NCBI GenBank assembly: GCA_949825065.1 | Contig: OX463842.1 | Span: forward strand, 5,545,723-5,609,722 | Source of the DNA: Odontocerum albicorne | Lineage: Eukaryota; Arthropoda; Insecta; Trichoptera; Odontoceridae | Reading direction: 5' to 3' | DNA length: 64,000 bases | In this document: piece by piece, positions 54,025 to 64,000 of the stretch | Position numbering within the stretch: position 1 is the first letter of the stretch | How the letters are laid out: every line of letters begins with the position of its first letter | Made by a program: the position numbers and the translations under genes | The notes under the pieces: generated by a model | What the model was told of the DNA's origin: nothing | Databases searched by the model: none | The model's input: only the letters and a program-made list of their open reading frames with translations

Positions 54025-54507
54025 CTGACATTTGTCTTTTTGTGAAGGTAGGACAAAACATTCATATTTAATTTATTTATACACTTTATTTTACAATATA
54101 CAATTTGGTAGATTTATTTTCATATTTTATTTCACGGTTCGTAAACTATTTTATGTGAACCCTAGTCTATTGGTATGCGAGCAAACATTAAAATATTGGA
54201 GTTCAATTTGTGCGTAATTTACAACAGCACGTAAAAGCTGCCTTGCACCAGCGATATTTATCGAAGTCGTTATCGTAATAGCTGGACCTCGTAGTCAAAG
54301 ATCCCCTCACTTATTCCAAATCAATTCAGTTGGAAAGCGACGCTGTGCCGTGAACTTCATTCCTTTCTTTTTTTCTCCTTTTAAATTGAGTGAGCCGTTG
54401 CACACCAGCAAACTCATCAGCCACGCCTCTGTACTGGATTCGAAGACACCGAAGTGAGACGATCATGCCCAGTGGCATGTTTTTTCCTTTTTTTTTTAAT
54501 AATCGAT
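54025..54507. other. Unassigned sequence
   Basis: A GC-richer part at 54230-54480 shows no reading frame, splice pair or repeat match. Confidence 0.35.
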
Positions 54508-55226
54508 ATGACCGTGACCTAGTTGGTAAAACGCTTGTCTACCAACTCTGAGATTGAGGTTTCGATTTTCGTTAGAACCCAGATTTTTATAAAAAGGATT
54601 GCAGTCTGGTTTTTACTTAAGGCCTCTTTATAGTCTTTATTTTATTTGTTAATTTAACACTTCTATTGCAAATAAAATCTGTCGGGCTTATTGCCAGGGG
54701 ACAATCTCTTCTAACCAACCAGACAAAATTAAATGAAGCAAGTTACATAGTAGCAAAAAACATTCAAATGACTATCCATCCCCACGAAATCCATGAATAC
54801 ATACATGAGCATATGCCCCCACAAACCCCACAAAGACGGACAATCACTCGAATACTCCTTTTCATGTAAAGTAAGATACAATCAATCGAAGGAAAAGGAT
54901 GGGATGGTGGAGAGGAAAGGAAAAAATCAGGAATGAAACACGGTATAACATTTCTGACTAGAAATTAAGAGTTTTTTCAGTCATTTCTTAAAGCATGCCA
55001 AGGACGGAGCGAGTCTTACAATACTGTTTGTAACTGATTTCAGAGTCTCACTGCATGGACAGTAAAATACGACGTAAAAAAAGAAGAGCGGTAAACTGGA
55101 AAGGCCAATAAACAATCTCTGTTTGAGTGTATTGCTAGTCCATGATCGGAAAGACTTGAGGTTGGAAGATATTGTCACATGGCAATAAGCCCGTCAGGTT
55201 GTACTGTATACAACGAAAGTGTAATA
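54508..55226 (+). mobile_element. SINE1 split by a LINE-A insertion
   Basis: The left half (54508-54637) has A box GTGACCTAGTTGGTAAAAC, a B box TTTCGATTTTCG and the body with CAGTCTGGTTTTTACTTAAG. The right half (55157-55226) resumes in the tail, GAGGTTGGAAGATATTGTCA to ACAACGAAAGTGTAAT. LINE-A lies between. Confidence 0.82.
54638..55156 (-). mobile_element. LINE-A 3' end inside SINE1
   Basis: The minus strand runs from CCATGATCGGAAAGAC backwards through AGTTTACCGCTCTTC, GCATGCTTTAAGAAATGAC and the UTR to TTAACAAATAAAATAAA. The 5' truncation is at the SDHGL codons. The C-terminal frame is broken. Confidence 0.82.
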
Positions 55227-55237
55227 TAATATAATAT

Positions 55238-55385
55238 GACCGAAATCATAAGTATTCTTATATTACCGAATACTAGGCGGGAAAAATATCTGTGTAATTC
55301 GAGGAGAGTAGCGCAACGCGAGGTTCAAACCGGCAACATTCCGCAAGGATATCTAGTGCGTTACCGCACGGCCATGCATCACTCA
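55238..55385 (-). mobile_element. S2 SINE copy (Ser/Leu tRNA-like head)
   Basis: Minus strand: A box GCATGGCCGTGCGGTAACGC and B box GCCGGTTTGAACCTCGCG, then body CTAGTATTCGGTAATATAAG and TGATTTCGGTCATA. A box TGGCCGNGCGGT is typical of serine and leucine tRNAs. Confidence 0.7.
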
Positions 55386-55779
55386 TTAATCGAGGTTACC
55401 TAGGGTTTATCAGTTAAAATAATAAAATGTATCGCGTTTGCTAAGTGGGTTTCTGGGGATTTTAGACTCGATAATCGATGTTTTTCGAAAACAAAAAACT
55501 TAGAATCGTTAAAGAATTCGTCTAATACTCGTAATAATACTTGCACGCGCTAAGCATGAGCAAGGTTTGTTGTTTTCATCTTATGGAAAAAAATTCAATT
55601 CGTTTAATGAGAAATAGAGAATTACGCTCACATTCCTGTTATTTGAAACTCGCCTTAAGTTTGTATGGATCGTTAGTGATTTTAAAGAAGGTTTAATTAT
55701 TATTGGACCGAAGATAATGTGGTCTCATTTATAATTTAAATATGTTGAAGGGTACTTAATGAACAAAGAAAAGCGCCCG

Positions 55780-56735
55780 CATATGTTTCCCAGTGCACGC
55801 ATTTCTAAAAGTATTTGATAAAAAAACAGGTCCTAATAATCAATATTATAGATTTGCCAAGAGGCTAGTAACAATGTCTGATTAAGATCCTTCCTCTGCT
55901 TCTTAGTGCACGCATATCTAAAAGTATTTTATAAAGAAATAGGTCCTAACAATCAATATTCCAGATTTGCCAAGATGCTAGTAACAATTTCTGATTAAGA
56001 TCCGTCATAATATGCTTCTCAGTGCACGCATTCCTTAAAGCATTTGATAAAAAAACAGGTCCTAATAATCAATATTCTAGATTTGCCAAGAGGTTAGTCA
56101 CAATGTCTGATTAAGATCCTTCATATTTGCCAAGATGCTAGTAACAATTTCTGATTAAGATCCGTCATAATATGCTTCTCAGTGTACGCAGTTCTTTAAG
56201 TATTTGATAAAAAAACAGGTCCTAACAATCAATATTCCAGATTTGCCAAGATGCTAGTAACAATTTCTGATTAGGATCCGACATAATATGCTTCTCAGTG
56301 CACGCAGTCCTAAATGTATTTGATAAAAAAACTGGTCCTAACAATCAATATACCAGATTTGTCAAGATGCTAGTAACAATTTCTGATTAAGATCCGTCAT
56401 AATATGCTTCTCATTGCACGCAGTCCTTAAAGTATTTGATAAAAAAACAGGTCCTAATAATCAATATTCCAGATTTGCCAAGATGCTAGTAACAATTTCT
56501 GATTAAGATCCGTCATAATATGCTTCTCAGTGCACGCAGTCCTAAATGTATTTGATAAAAAAACAGGTCCTAACAATCAATATACCAGATTTGCCAAGAT
56601 GCTAGTAATAATTTCTGATTAAGATGCGTCATAATATGCTTCTCAGTGCACGCAGTCCTAAAAGTATTTGATAAAAAACAGGTCCTAATAATCAATATTC
56701 TAGATTTGCCAAGAGGCAAGTAGCAATGTTTAAAT
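55780..56735. repeat. 116-bp tandem repeat, about 8 copies
   Basis: The unit begins CAGTGCACGCAGTCCTAAA and includes TTTGATAAAAAAACAGGTCC and AGATTTGCCAAGATGCTAGT. Spacing is 113, 116, 160, then four of 116. The 160-bp step holds an extra partial unit. Copies are more similar at the right end. Confidence 0.94.
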
Positions 56736-57237
56736 AAGACCAAGCAAAAAAAAAAAACATGGCATTAAAAGTGGGTGATGTAAACAACACACAAATAAAA
56801 TTTATTTTTATTTATATGGAAGTATGTATATGTATTTTACGGTATCGAAAAATTGTAGGACGAGTCTCTCAATATTCTATATCTTAATTCAAAAGATTTT
56901 TGTTAAATTAAACAGAATTCAATGGGATATTTTTTCTATAGTGTATTGTATGTCAAGAATATTGTATTTTGTATGTTTTTCTTTTGAACCGATAACAATT
57001 ACAGAAAAATACATGTTTTATATCTCAATATCTTTTGAAGATGGAATTGAATTGAAATATAATACATATTTTCTGCTTTTCGTTCTTTTTGTGTTTTGTA
57101 TTTATAGCAAAATGTCTACCGGAAAAAAATATTGACCTTCCAGATCATATTTTTTTAGATAAACGATATTATCTTTTGGAGTTATATTTCTTCTTACAGA
57201 AAATAATCATAAAATAAGTCTTTAATAATTAAGTAAA
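56736..57237. other. Unassigned AT-rich sequence
   Basis: The 103-codon plus frame 56824-57135 is Phe/Ile/Tyr-rich, as expected of AT-rich DNA, and has no domain. Confidence 0.4.
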
Positions 57238-57320
57238 AAGTTGTGTACAGTACAGGATGGAGGGTTTATTTACATGTGGCATAATCTTCCAACCAACAAG
57301 AAAGACTTAAAATAAACATA
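57238..57320 (-). mobile_element. SINE1 tail relic
   Basis: The minus strand has CTTTCTTGTTGGTTGGAAGA, TGCCACATGTAAATAAACCC and CTGTACTGTACACAA. Confidence 0.55.
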
Positions 57321-57490
57321 AGTTAATTGAACTTGTGAACTCGGAAATAATCGAGTCTAGAAAATAGTCCTTAAAATCAGTCTTAATGGGTTCAAGGACA
57401 GTTTAAATGGGTCCATACTACTTCCACATTGTGTGCAGCCTAGTGATTATCTTATATCAGTATTTGGTTGATAATCACAATAGATCATTT

Positions 57491-58020
57491 CTCTCTCCCT
57501 GGCTCCATCCCAACTCATTGTCTGCGAAGACTGTTGGGGTCAGCTCTCCTCGTCCTCAGGTTGTATGCTCTTCTGTCCCGGACTACGTCCCCCAGGCCGT
57601 GCCTCTGCATCAGGTTATCTCTTTGCACCACCCATGAATTCCTTGGTCTTCCTCTGGTTGTTATTCGAGGAAGATCCATGGAGATTGCCTGGTTCACAAT
57701 GTGATCGGGTGCTCTGCGTCCAACGTTCCCATACCATCTCAATCACCTCTCCTCCATCTTGCTGTTGATGTCTGTAACACCCAGGCTTCCACGAATGTGT
57801 GAGCTTCTTATTTTGTTTCTTAGGGACACACCTGCTGACCATCTTAGCATGCGCATTTCAGCAGTTTCTAGTTGCCGAGAGTAAGAGGTATACATCGTCC
57901 AGCATTCGGAGCCATAGAGGAGTGCGGGTCTGACAATTGTTTGGTATACTTTTCCTTTTAACTTTACTGGCTTTTTCGGATCACATAAAACTCCTGTCAT
58001 TGATCTAAACTTCATCCATC
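57491..58020 (-). mobile_element. RTE-clade LINE 3' end with 21-bp TSD
   Basis: The flanks repeat GATAATCACAATAGATCATT plus T exactly (57470-57490 and 58021-58041). The minus-strand ORF has a single in-frame stop, TGA for CGA, between MEER and LRWYG. Otherwise it is open from RWMKFRSMTGVLCDPKKPVK to NSLRRQ. The end is GAGCCAGGGAGAGAG. It is close to 50711-51353 in sequence and tail. Confidence 0.93.
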
Positions 58021-58061
58021 GATAATCACAATAGATCATTTGATAGTTAAGAATTATAAAT

Positions 58062-58200
58062 CCTTCATGATCTACTCGGTACGACGCTTATTTTCAATCT
58101 CGGGTGTAAGGAGTTCAAATCCCGTTGGAATATAATTTATTTTAAAAATATGACATTATAGTTTTTCTTTAGAGCAACGAAAGTGTATAACGAGTACAGT
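58062..58200 (+). mobile_element. SINE1 copy, internally deleted
   Basis: Head ATGATCTACTCGGTACGACG and AGGAGTTCAAATCCCGTTGG. The tail keeps only GCAACGAAAGTGTATAACG. The GGTTGG block is missing. Confidence 0.6.
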
Positions 58201-58427
58201 ACATTTAATTCCAGTGATGAAATGGTTGCTTTTAAAAAAACTATAAAAGTGAGTAAATTATTTGTGGTTGGCTAGTCACTATTTTTTCATGTGCAACATG
58301 TACAGTGAATGACCGCACGCACCAACCCTCCCATTGGGAGAAAAGTGTCTCCAGACATGCAATGTAGCTGAAAATAAAATACCATCGTTGATTTTATAAA
58401 TCGACCCTCAAAGTTATGGATCGATTA

Positions 58428-58650
58428 ACAGAGGTGCATGGCCGCGAGGTAATGTACTGGACTTCCGTGCGGAAGGTCGTCGGTTCGAACCCCGCGTTGT
58501 GCTACTCCCCTCGAACAACCTCCCCATAAAACTTGTAACTAACAAAAAGGGTTTTTTGTAGTTTTTCACTGAGTAAATTTTCTGCGGTTTTCTTACTAAA
58601 TATGTTTTTCTAAACATATGCTGATGCGAGGGAGTATCTAATCTAATGGC
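58428..58650 (+). mobile_element. S2 SINE copy
   Basis: Head GCATGGCCGCGAGGTAATGT (A box) and GTCGTCGGTTCGAACCCCGC (intact B box), then TGTGCTACTCCCCTCGAAC. The tail TTTTCTTACTAAATATGTTT and GGAGTATCTAATCTAATGGC is shared with 7337-7388 and 28340-28440. Confidence 0.72.
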
Positions 58651-59555
58651 GGTATCCATTTTTTCAAGAGTATTAATATTTAAAGTTTATTTATTCATGA
58701 TAAGAAATTCCACAAATACACCATTTAGGAAAAAAAAACGACAATTAAAGTGTACACACATTTTATATGGATCTGGGTGTGTTGCCTTTAAATTTTCGTG
58801 TTCATGGTTAACTAGGTTTTTGCCTGTATCTTATTGATGACATGTATCATTACAAGAAGAACTTCACCAGACTATTCTTTTTGAATACCACTGGAATTGA
58901 AATCAAACATCCGAGGTGTAAGTAAAGTATCTCACGAACTATATATACTTCAGAAATTGTAGCACGGGTCCTGTGACAGTTCACAAATTGGCCCCAATAC
59001 AACCTTATAACGACGTTAAGTAATTTTAATTATTTTATCAACTTTAATATTTGCCTCGATTCTAATAAATAGCAATTTATTTAGGTAAATACTAACAATA
59101 ATAACAAATTAATACATTTTGTTACAAATTAGCAAAATATGTGGCATTTTGTTGAAATCAAATAATATTTGGCGACGTTTGTCAAAACTCACTACGTTAG
59201 TCTGCATTGGCTAGGGATGGAGTATACGATAATTGGATTTTCGATTTTTTTGTACCTAAAATTAAATGTTCGTAATTAGTATCAAGTCATAGTGGATCTT
59301 GGCCTATTTAAAGATATATACAAATCATACAATACATTAGAAAGTCAGTATAATGAAAATTAGGAATTAAAACGTCAGTTTAGAGAAAAACAATTTTTCG
59401 ATTTATAAAAAAACTATTCGATTTGTAAAATAAAACGATTTTATCCTATCTCTTTGAGACATGACGTTTAAGACGTCGCAAGACCCATCCTACATTTTCT
59501 GAAGTATAGACTACTGAGATTGTCTATGAAAATATTAAATATTAACCTTAAATAA
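58651..59555. other. Unassigned AT-rich sequence
   Basis: Nothing coding. A possible hAT-like pair of ends at about 59210 and 59455 was rejected (see below). Confidence 0.35.
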
Positions 59556-59850
59556 TGTAACGGCCAAAATGAATAATAAGACGAAGGGTCGAATTTAAAA
59601 TTTTCGCATGAATAATGAGCATAGACACGGAAACAAATGGCCGGCTATATTCGGCGATATAAATAGTATCGGGGATAATGGACCGGCGACCCGAGCCGAT
59701 CAGCCGACACTACCTACTGCCGATACAGGGTGTTTCATACCTAATGCAAAATATGTAAGGGACAAATACGACGTACAAAGAGCCAAATATTTTATCTCAA
59801 TTTAAGCGACTTTACAGGAGAATTTTTGAAATTTTCTTTGTCATTATCAC
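59556..59850 (+). mobile_element. Possible LTR fragment
   Basis: Starts TGTAACGGCC, a common insect Gypsy/BEL LTR start. It carries TATAAATA at 59658-59665 inside a GC-richer block (GGACCGGCGACCCGAGCCGA). The frame 59608-59805 through it is unrecognised. No second LTR, primer-binding site or clear CA end was found, so this is tentative. Confidence 0.25.
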
Positions 59851-60150
59851 CATCACGCCATGTTTAGATTAGGATAGGCAGAGAGATAAGATCTCCACTC
59901 AATTTTATCTTTCGCTTCTTCTACGCCATGCATTTTATCCTATTACAAAGGTTCTTCCAAAATTCGATTAATTTGATTGTGCCACGTTTTTCCTAGTCTT
60001 CTCAAACTTTTTGTACGTTCTATATTGTTTTTATAGATATATGCATTTGCGAAAAATCTTTCATCACTCAAATTATCTCAATTCTCTTTTGTTCATATTT
60101 AACACTATCTTTTTTCTATTTGAATATTTTTTCTCTCTCCACATATATAC
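59845..60150 (-). mobile_element. LINE-C fragment, decayed
   Basis: The minus strand carries the RLRKTWHNQIN and CMAVEEAKDKI blocks and, at its 3' side, an eroded ISLPILI (SAYP region). It lies in the order of a LINE-C C-terminus. Confidence 0.55.
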
Positions 60151-60269
60151 AAAATTATATACTCGTTAAACGGTACATATTAAATTTGAGAGCCCCTTTT
60201 TTGTGATAATTAGAATAAAGTTTAAGTATTGCATTAAGGATTATTTCTTTAATTAATGATTTTTTAAAG

Positions 60270-60430
60270 AATATATATGACCGAAGTCAAAGGTATCCTT
60301 ATACCTTCAAATACTAGACAGAAAAGAATACCTGTGTCATTCTACGGGAGTAGCACAGTGCGGGATTTGAACTGACGACCTTCCGCACCGAAGTTCAATG
60401 CGTTACCGCTCGGCCAGGCACCTCGTTGAC
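60270..60430 (-). mobile_element. S2 SINE copy
   Basis: Minus strand: GCCTGGCCGAGCGGTAACGC (A box), GTCGTCAGTTCAAATCCCGC (B box), GTGCTACTCCCGTAGAATGA, CTAGTATTTGAAGGTATAAG, ending GACTTCGGTCATATA. It is the best S2 head and aligns throughout with 55238-55385. Confidence 0.75.
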
Positions 60431-60579
60431 ATCTGATACGAATTACACATGTACTTAGAAATTATGGGGTTTCTACGAAGCGAGAAGTATCTAATCTAAG
60501 GCGAGAAAGTTATCAATCTATCAACCATCTTCCTATCCTATACTTAATTTATTTTATTTCTTAAACTAGTATATCTCTT

Positions 60580-61010
60580 AACCCTTCCCTTACGGTGCTA
60601 AAATTGAAACGCGCGCTCCGGTGTTAGGTAGTGAGTACGCGATCAAAAATTAGCGATTTTAAATCGGAAAAATAAGAAAATTCACAGATAATCCCCTTAA
60701 TTAATTATAATTGAAGTTAAAAATTATAAAAATTCAGATTTATTTGCTGAAAACATTAAAAAACCATCTGGCAACGCTCACGGAACGGGCGTACGTCTAA
60801 TCTATTAGCAAGCCCAGAAGCAACTGCGGCGCGGAGTGGTATAGTGGCTTACCCCGGCGTGGCTTACGCTTGCGACGATTGAGACAATTGAGCTCCTCGC
60901 AATTCAGTGGAGTATGCAAGAGTGAGATGCGAATATAGTGTCGCGCTTCCCGCATACTCTTCACCTATCGTCAAGACACAAGGTCGAGGCACTCACAGCG
61001 TTTAAATGAG
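60580..61010. other. GC-richer region of unknown nature
   Basis: Blocks GAAACGCGCGCTCCGGTG and GCGGCGCGGAGTGGTATAGT, then TTACCCCGGCGTGGCTTACG, stand out from AT-rich flanks. TTAACCCTTCCC at 60581 resembles one piggyBac-type end, but no partner end was found. It could be a mobile-element end or a regulatory block. No coding frame is supported. Confidence 0.3.
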
Positions 61011-62589
61011 AATTTGTTTCCGATCTTCACAAAATACCCACGATATAGTCGATAAACTCTGATTATTATTAATATTATTTTTTAAATCAATGCGTAAATA
61101 TATTATGGAGGAATACCTAAAATCTTAACCTTGTATTTATTATATTTATAGAGATATTGATGGTTATTAGAAGCAAAGTGTAGAAGATACCCAACACAGG
61201 GAAGGAAAGGTTAATAGTAGTGGGTTCAATTTCCGCTCTTGAAGAGAGTCTTCTCTTTAAACGAATAAGTCGAGTGTAGATTTTTCTATTTGACATATTA
61301 ATTTTTATTTTCATTGTTTAAACTAATGGGTGAGAGCAGTCAGTATGAAAAATATAAGTTTGAAATTATATTTTATATTAAAATAAAATAACCAGTGTGC
61401 AGTAAGATGCAATGTAATAACAGCTTTATTTTTCCATTTCCATTCCAGCCTCTCTCTTACTGAAGGTTCTTCAAAATAATTTTAACTGTCTGGTGATAGT
61501 AGAAACACTATTTTTAACACATATATCCCAGCTGTGTAAGGATCACCCTTTGTTCTACATGTTAACTTCCAGAACGAATATCATGGATAAACACTCAGCC
61601 ACGGGTGGTATAGAGAATCAACTGAGTGACACTGTGGGCATATTCTCGGTGTCGTCTAACAATATGAAAAAAAATTGACTGATATTCTTCCTTACGAATA
61701 AACCAACTAGTAGCAGACATACTTTGTGTAATAGGAGAAATTCGTGTAAAGTGGTAAATAAAAAAAAATACATGTGCGTGTGAAATGAAAAAGCATACCT
61801 TCGACCACGTTTTCTTTGAGTGACATGGACGCGTCGCATACTCAAGTATAAATGGCTTACGTCAATTTAACTTGTCTCATGTACTCCACTCAATTCTCCA
61901 CTAATTAAGACATATACACGAATTTATTCTCTCAAACTTTTTAAATATTTAGTACTACAGTAGTTTTCCTTTACTTTTTAAACTAATTTTTTCCTTTAAT
62001 TTGCCATTGACACTAATCACCGTCCATGGAATGCCTAATTAACTAAAAACAGTTTATTTAATGAATATAGAATAAAATAGAAACGGGTCAAGTATTTTAA
62101 TACTTATTTTTTATTAATGATTTTCAAAAATGTAAAAGTTAAGAATTGATATTTTGCTTTTAAACACTTTTTGTTGGTATACACATACGAGTATGTACTC
62201 TCCATTATCTCCTGAAATTTGTCGCATTGAATGCTATTCATCCTGTATAGGCTATGATGTGCGATGCGATGGCGCTATGGGAAGACCGACTTGCGGCCGG
62301 TTGACCTATTCAGCGCTTTGTTTCCAATAACCGGGTCATTGGATAGGAGACAATTCAAACGACGCTATCTGCACACTATTAATTTAATGAGTAATAAGAA
62401 TATTGTTTTGTGTCTGTGTCATTTGGTTTGAACAAAACATGTTTTTAAAGATTACGAATATTTAAATTATAATGACTGAAATTTCAAATAATTATAATAA
62501 TAAAAGAAAAAATAATACAAAGACGTTAAAAGAACAAACTAACGAATTCAAAACCACTCATAAATTTTGCTAAAATCTTCCAAAAAATA
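61011..62589. other. Mostly unassigned AT-rich sequence
   Basis: An S3-like fragment lies at 61205-61270 (AGTGGGTTCAATTTCCGCTC, AGAGAGTCTTCTCTTTAAAC). A GC-richer patch lies at 62240-62370 (GCGATGGCGCTATGG). No genes. Confidence 0.4.
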
Positions 62590-62800
62590 TTGTCTTTAAG
62601 TGCTTCTTAAATCAGCACACACCACCTGTGTTATATATCTGATACTAGGAGGCAGACCATTCCACGACACAGGACTAGCAACGGCATAAGCTCTATGATA
62701 ATACTCCGCCCTATTGCGTTGATTTGGAACAACCTAATTATTATTAGATGAAGAATAAATCAACCTTAACGTTCTACTTCTTTCCAAAGGAACAGCTCTC
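62590..62800 (-). mobile_element. LINE-D C-terminal fragment
   Basis: The minus strand reads NQRNRAEYYHRAYAVASPVS, WNGLPPSIRYI and VCADLRSTL, a clean reverse-transcriptase C-terminus of the CR1/Jockey type. It is the best LINE-D copy. Confidence 0.68.
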
Positions 62801-63164
62801 AGACATATTAAACATGTAATTAAATGAATAAGTTTAATGGATTTTTCTAAATATTTCTTACAAGTATTTAGATATGTATTATATTAAATAAAATTATCGA
62901 TTATTGAAAAATTATATAGAATTAAATAAATTTAATTCAATTCCCCACTTCTTGTTATCATCCTTATTATTATAACCACAAGTTTTCTATTCGAAGAAAA
63001 AAATAAACCAATTAACAAGCAATTCTTTTACAATAATATCAAAACACTTGACCAACTTTTACTCATAATGTTAACAATTAAACGTACTAGTATTAATGAG
63101 TTTAAACAATTGAACGTTTTTGTTGTATTAACTGTTTATTTATTATAACCTTTTTTGTAATATA
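62801..63164. other. Unassigned AT-rich sequence
   Basis: Nothing recognised before the mariner terminal repeat. Confidence 0.4.
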
Positions 63165-64000
63165 TCAGGTATTAACATAAGTTGTGTCCGTTTTTTTTTC
63201 AAATTTAAAAATGAGCATCAAAAGTAAAATAAAATGGTAAATGTTATTCGTCATTCGAAAGAAAAATGTCTGTTCCACAAGATATTGTGTTTGCTTGTAC
63301 GTTACATATATCATTTTATTTGATTACAAGCCTTCAAAATGGAATGTCAAGTAGACGAAAATGAGCATTTTCGACACTTCCTTCTGCTCGCGTTCAATCG
63401 AGGGAATAACGCTGCCAAAGCTGCTCGCGATATTTGCGAAGTGTACGGTGAAGATGCTATGAATGAAAGGACAGTTTGTCGATGGTTTTCGCATTTAAAA
63501 TACGGTAATTTCGACCTGAAAGACATGGAGCGTTCCGGACGACCAGTGGATTTTGATGAAAACCCTTAAACCATATTATTCATGAAGATCCTCTTCAAAC
63601 CACCGTAGAATTGGCTGAGCAGATGAATTGTAGTCACATGACTGTATACCGCCATCTTAAATCAATGGGAAAAGTCCATAAGTTTGGTGCTTGGGTTCCA
63701 CGTGTTTTGAGTGAAAACGACAAAAATCAACGTTCGACAATTTCTGCTGGTTTGCTCGCGCGTCATCGAGCTACGCATGGTAACAACCAAAGATTCCTTT
63801 ACCGCATCATTACTGGTGTTGAAAATTGGTTTGAAAATGGTGATGAAAAAAAAAATGGTGATGAAAAATGTTTGGGTATGGACTGAAAAACGTCTGACAT
63901 CGTCGCGGCTTGAGTCACCCTCTATTGGTGGGGGTGTATCTCGGCTTGGAGGATATTATGGGATGAGCTCAAGCATTTTGATAGCTTATGTCTAAAATGT
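63165..64000 (+). mobile_element. Third mariner-type transposon, cut by the window edge
   Basis: The probable 5' terminal repeat is TCAGGTATTAACATAAGTTG next to TA (63163-63164). It resembles mariner ends of the TAGGT...CCATAAGT type. About 170 bp of leader precede the transposase start at 63339. The 3' end lies outside. Confidence 0.75.
63339..63886 (+). pseudogene. Mariner transposase with frameshift and lost first Asp
   Basis: Frame 1 (63339-63569) reads MECQVDENEHFRHFLLLAFN, AAKAARDICEVYGEDAMNER and FDLKDMERSGRPVDFDENP, the HTH-HTH DNA-binding domain. A frameshift near 63570 leads to HIIHEDPLQTTVELAEQMNC, MTVYRHLKSMGKVHKFGAWV and FLYRIITGVENW. The usual TGDEKW carries the first catalytic Asp; here codon 63818-63820 is GTT (Val). 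Beyond it a duplicated AATGGTGATGAAAA disrupts the frame again. It resembles the SETMAR-related mariner branch. Confidence 0.85.

Noticed and set aside
59210..59460. hAT-like MITE with ends AGGGATGGAG and CCTATCTCT
   Set aside because: The ends match poorly when inverted, and the flanking 8 bases are not duplicated.

Overview
This is an AT-rich, repeat-dominated stretch of an insect nuclear genome. The evidence is (TTAGG)n-type telomeric repeats carrying a telomere-specific (TRAS-type) retrotransposon remnant, several mariner-family transposons, tRNA-derived SINEs, at least six non-LTR retrotransposon (LINE) families and a dozen minisatellites. TTAGG arrays argue against a true fly; the order cannot be fixed from sequence alone. 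No bacterial or viral gene organisation is present.

Layout. 1-9.7 kb: LINE ends, a deleted mariner (1848-2802), and a TTAGG array interrupted by a TRAS-like element (8109-8803). 9.7-24 kb: nested LINE-A, LINE-B and LINE-C remnants, an RTE insertion (14871-15154), large minisatellites (16862-17409, 18590-20090, 22768-23508) and a 200-base assembly gap (24143-24342). 24.3-26.4 kb: a piggyBac-type MITE, then the only convincing host-gene signal. This is a candidate Inr/DPE promoter near 25385, a minimal AUG-stop uORF at 26297, and a first coding exon (26354-26399) that encodes a signal peptide and ends at a phase-1 GTGAGT donor. 26.4-64 kb: apparently intron or intergenic sequence without a further recognisable exon, filled with SINE1, LINE-E, RTE, Penelope-like hairpins, a second mariner (35830-36738), a second IS630-Tc1-mariner type (51371-51929), minisatellites, a roughly 0.5 kb (TA)n run, and a third mariner entering at the right edge (63165 onward).

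How it works together. The mobile elements form an ecological record. SINE1 carries a 3' tail like that of LINE-A, so LINE-A enzymes probably mobilised it, and at 54.5-55.2 kb a LINE-A copy has in turn split a SINE1 copy. RTE is the freshest family: six 5'-truncated copies share the same 3' end, four have clear target-site duplications, and one (50711-51353) retains an uninterrupted 205-residue reading frame. None of the DNA transposons encodes a complete transposase, but each is broken in a different place.

Working family names used here (not database names): LINE-A (C-terminus containing SNHGLALRS), LINE-B (ending IFNVGGT), LINE-C (RWFGHVER ... KRCMDVEEAK), LINE-D (AYAVASPVSWNGLP), LINE-E (SYLAP-like C-terminus, AATAAATAA tail), RTE (YGHVGRRAPDHIVNQ), SINE1, S2 and S3.
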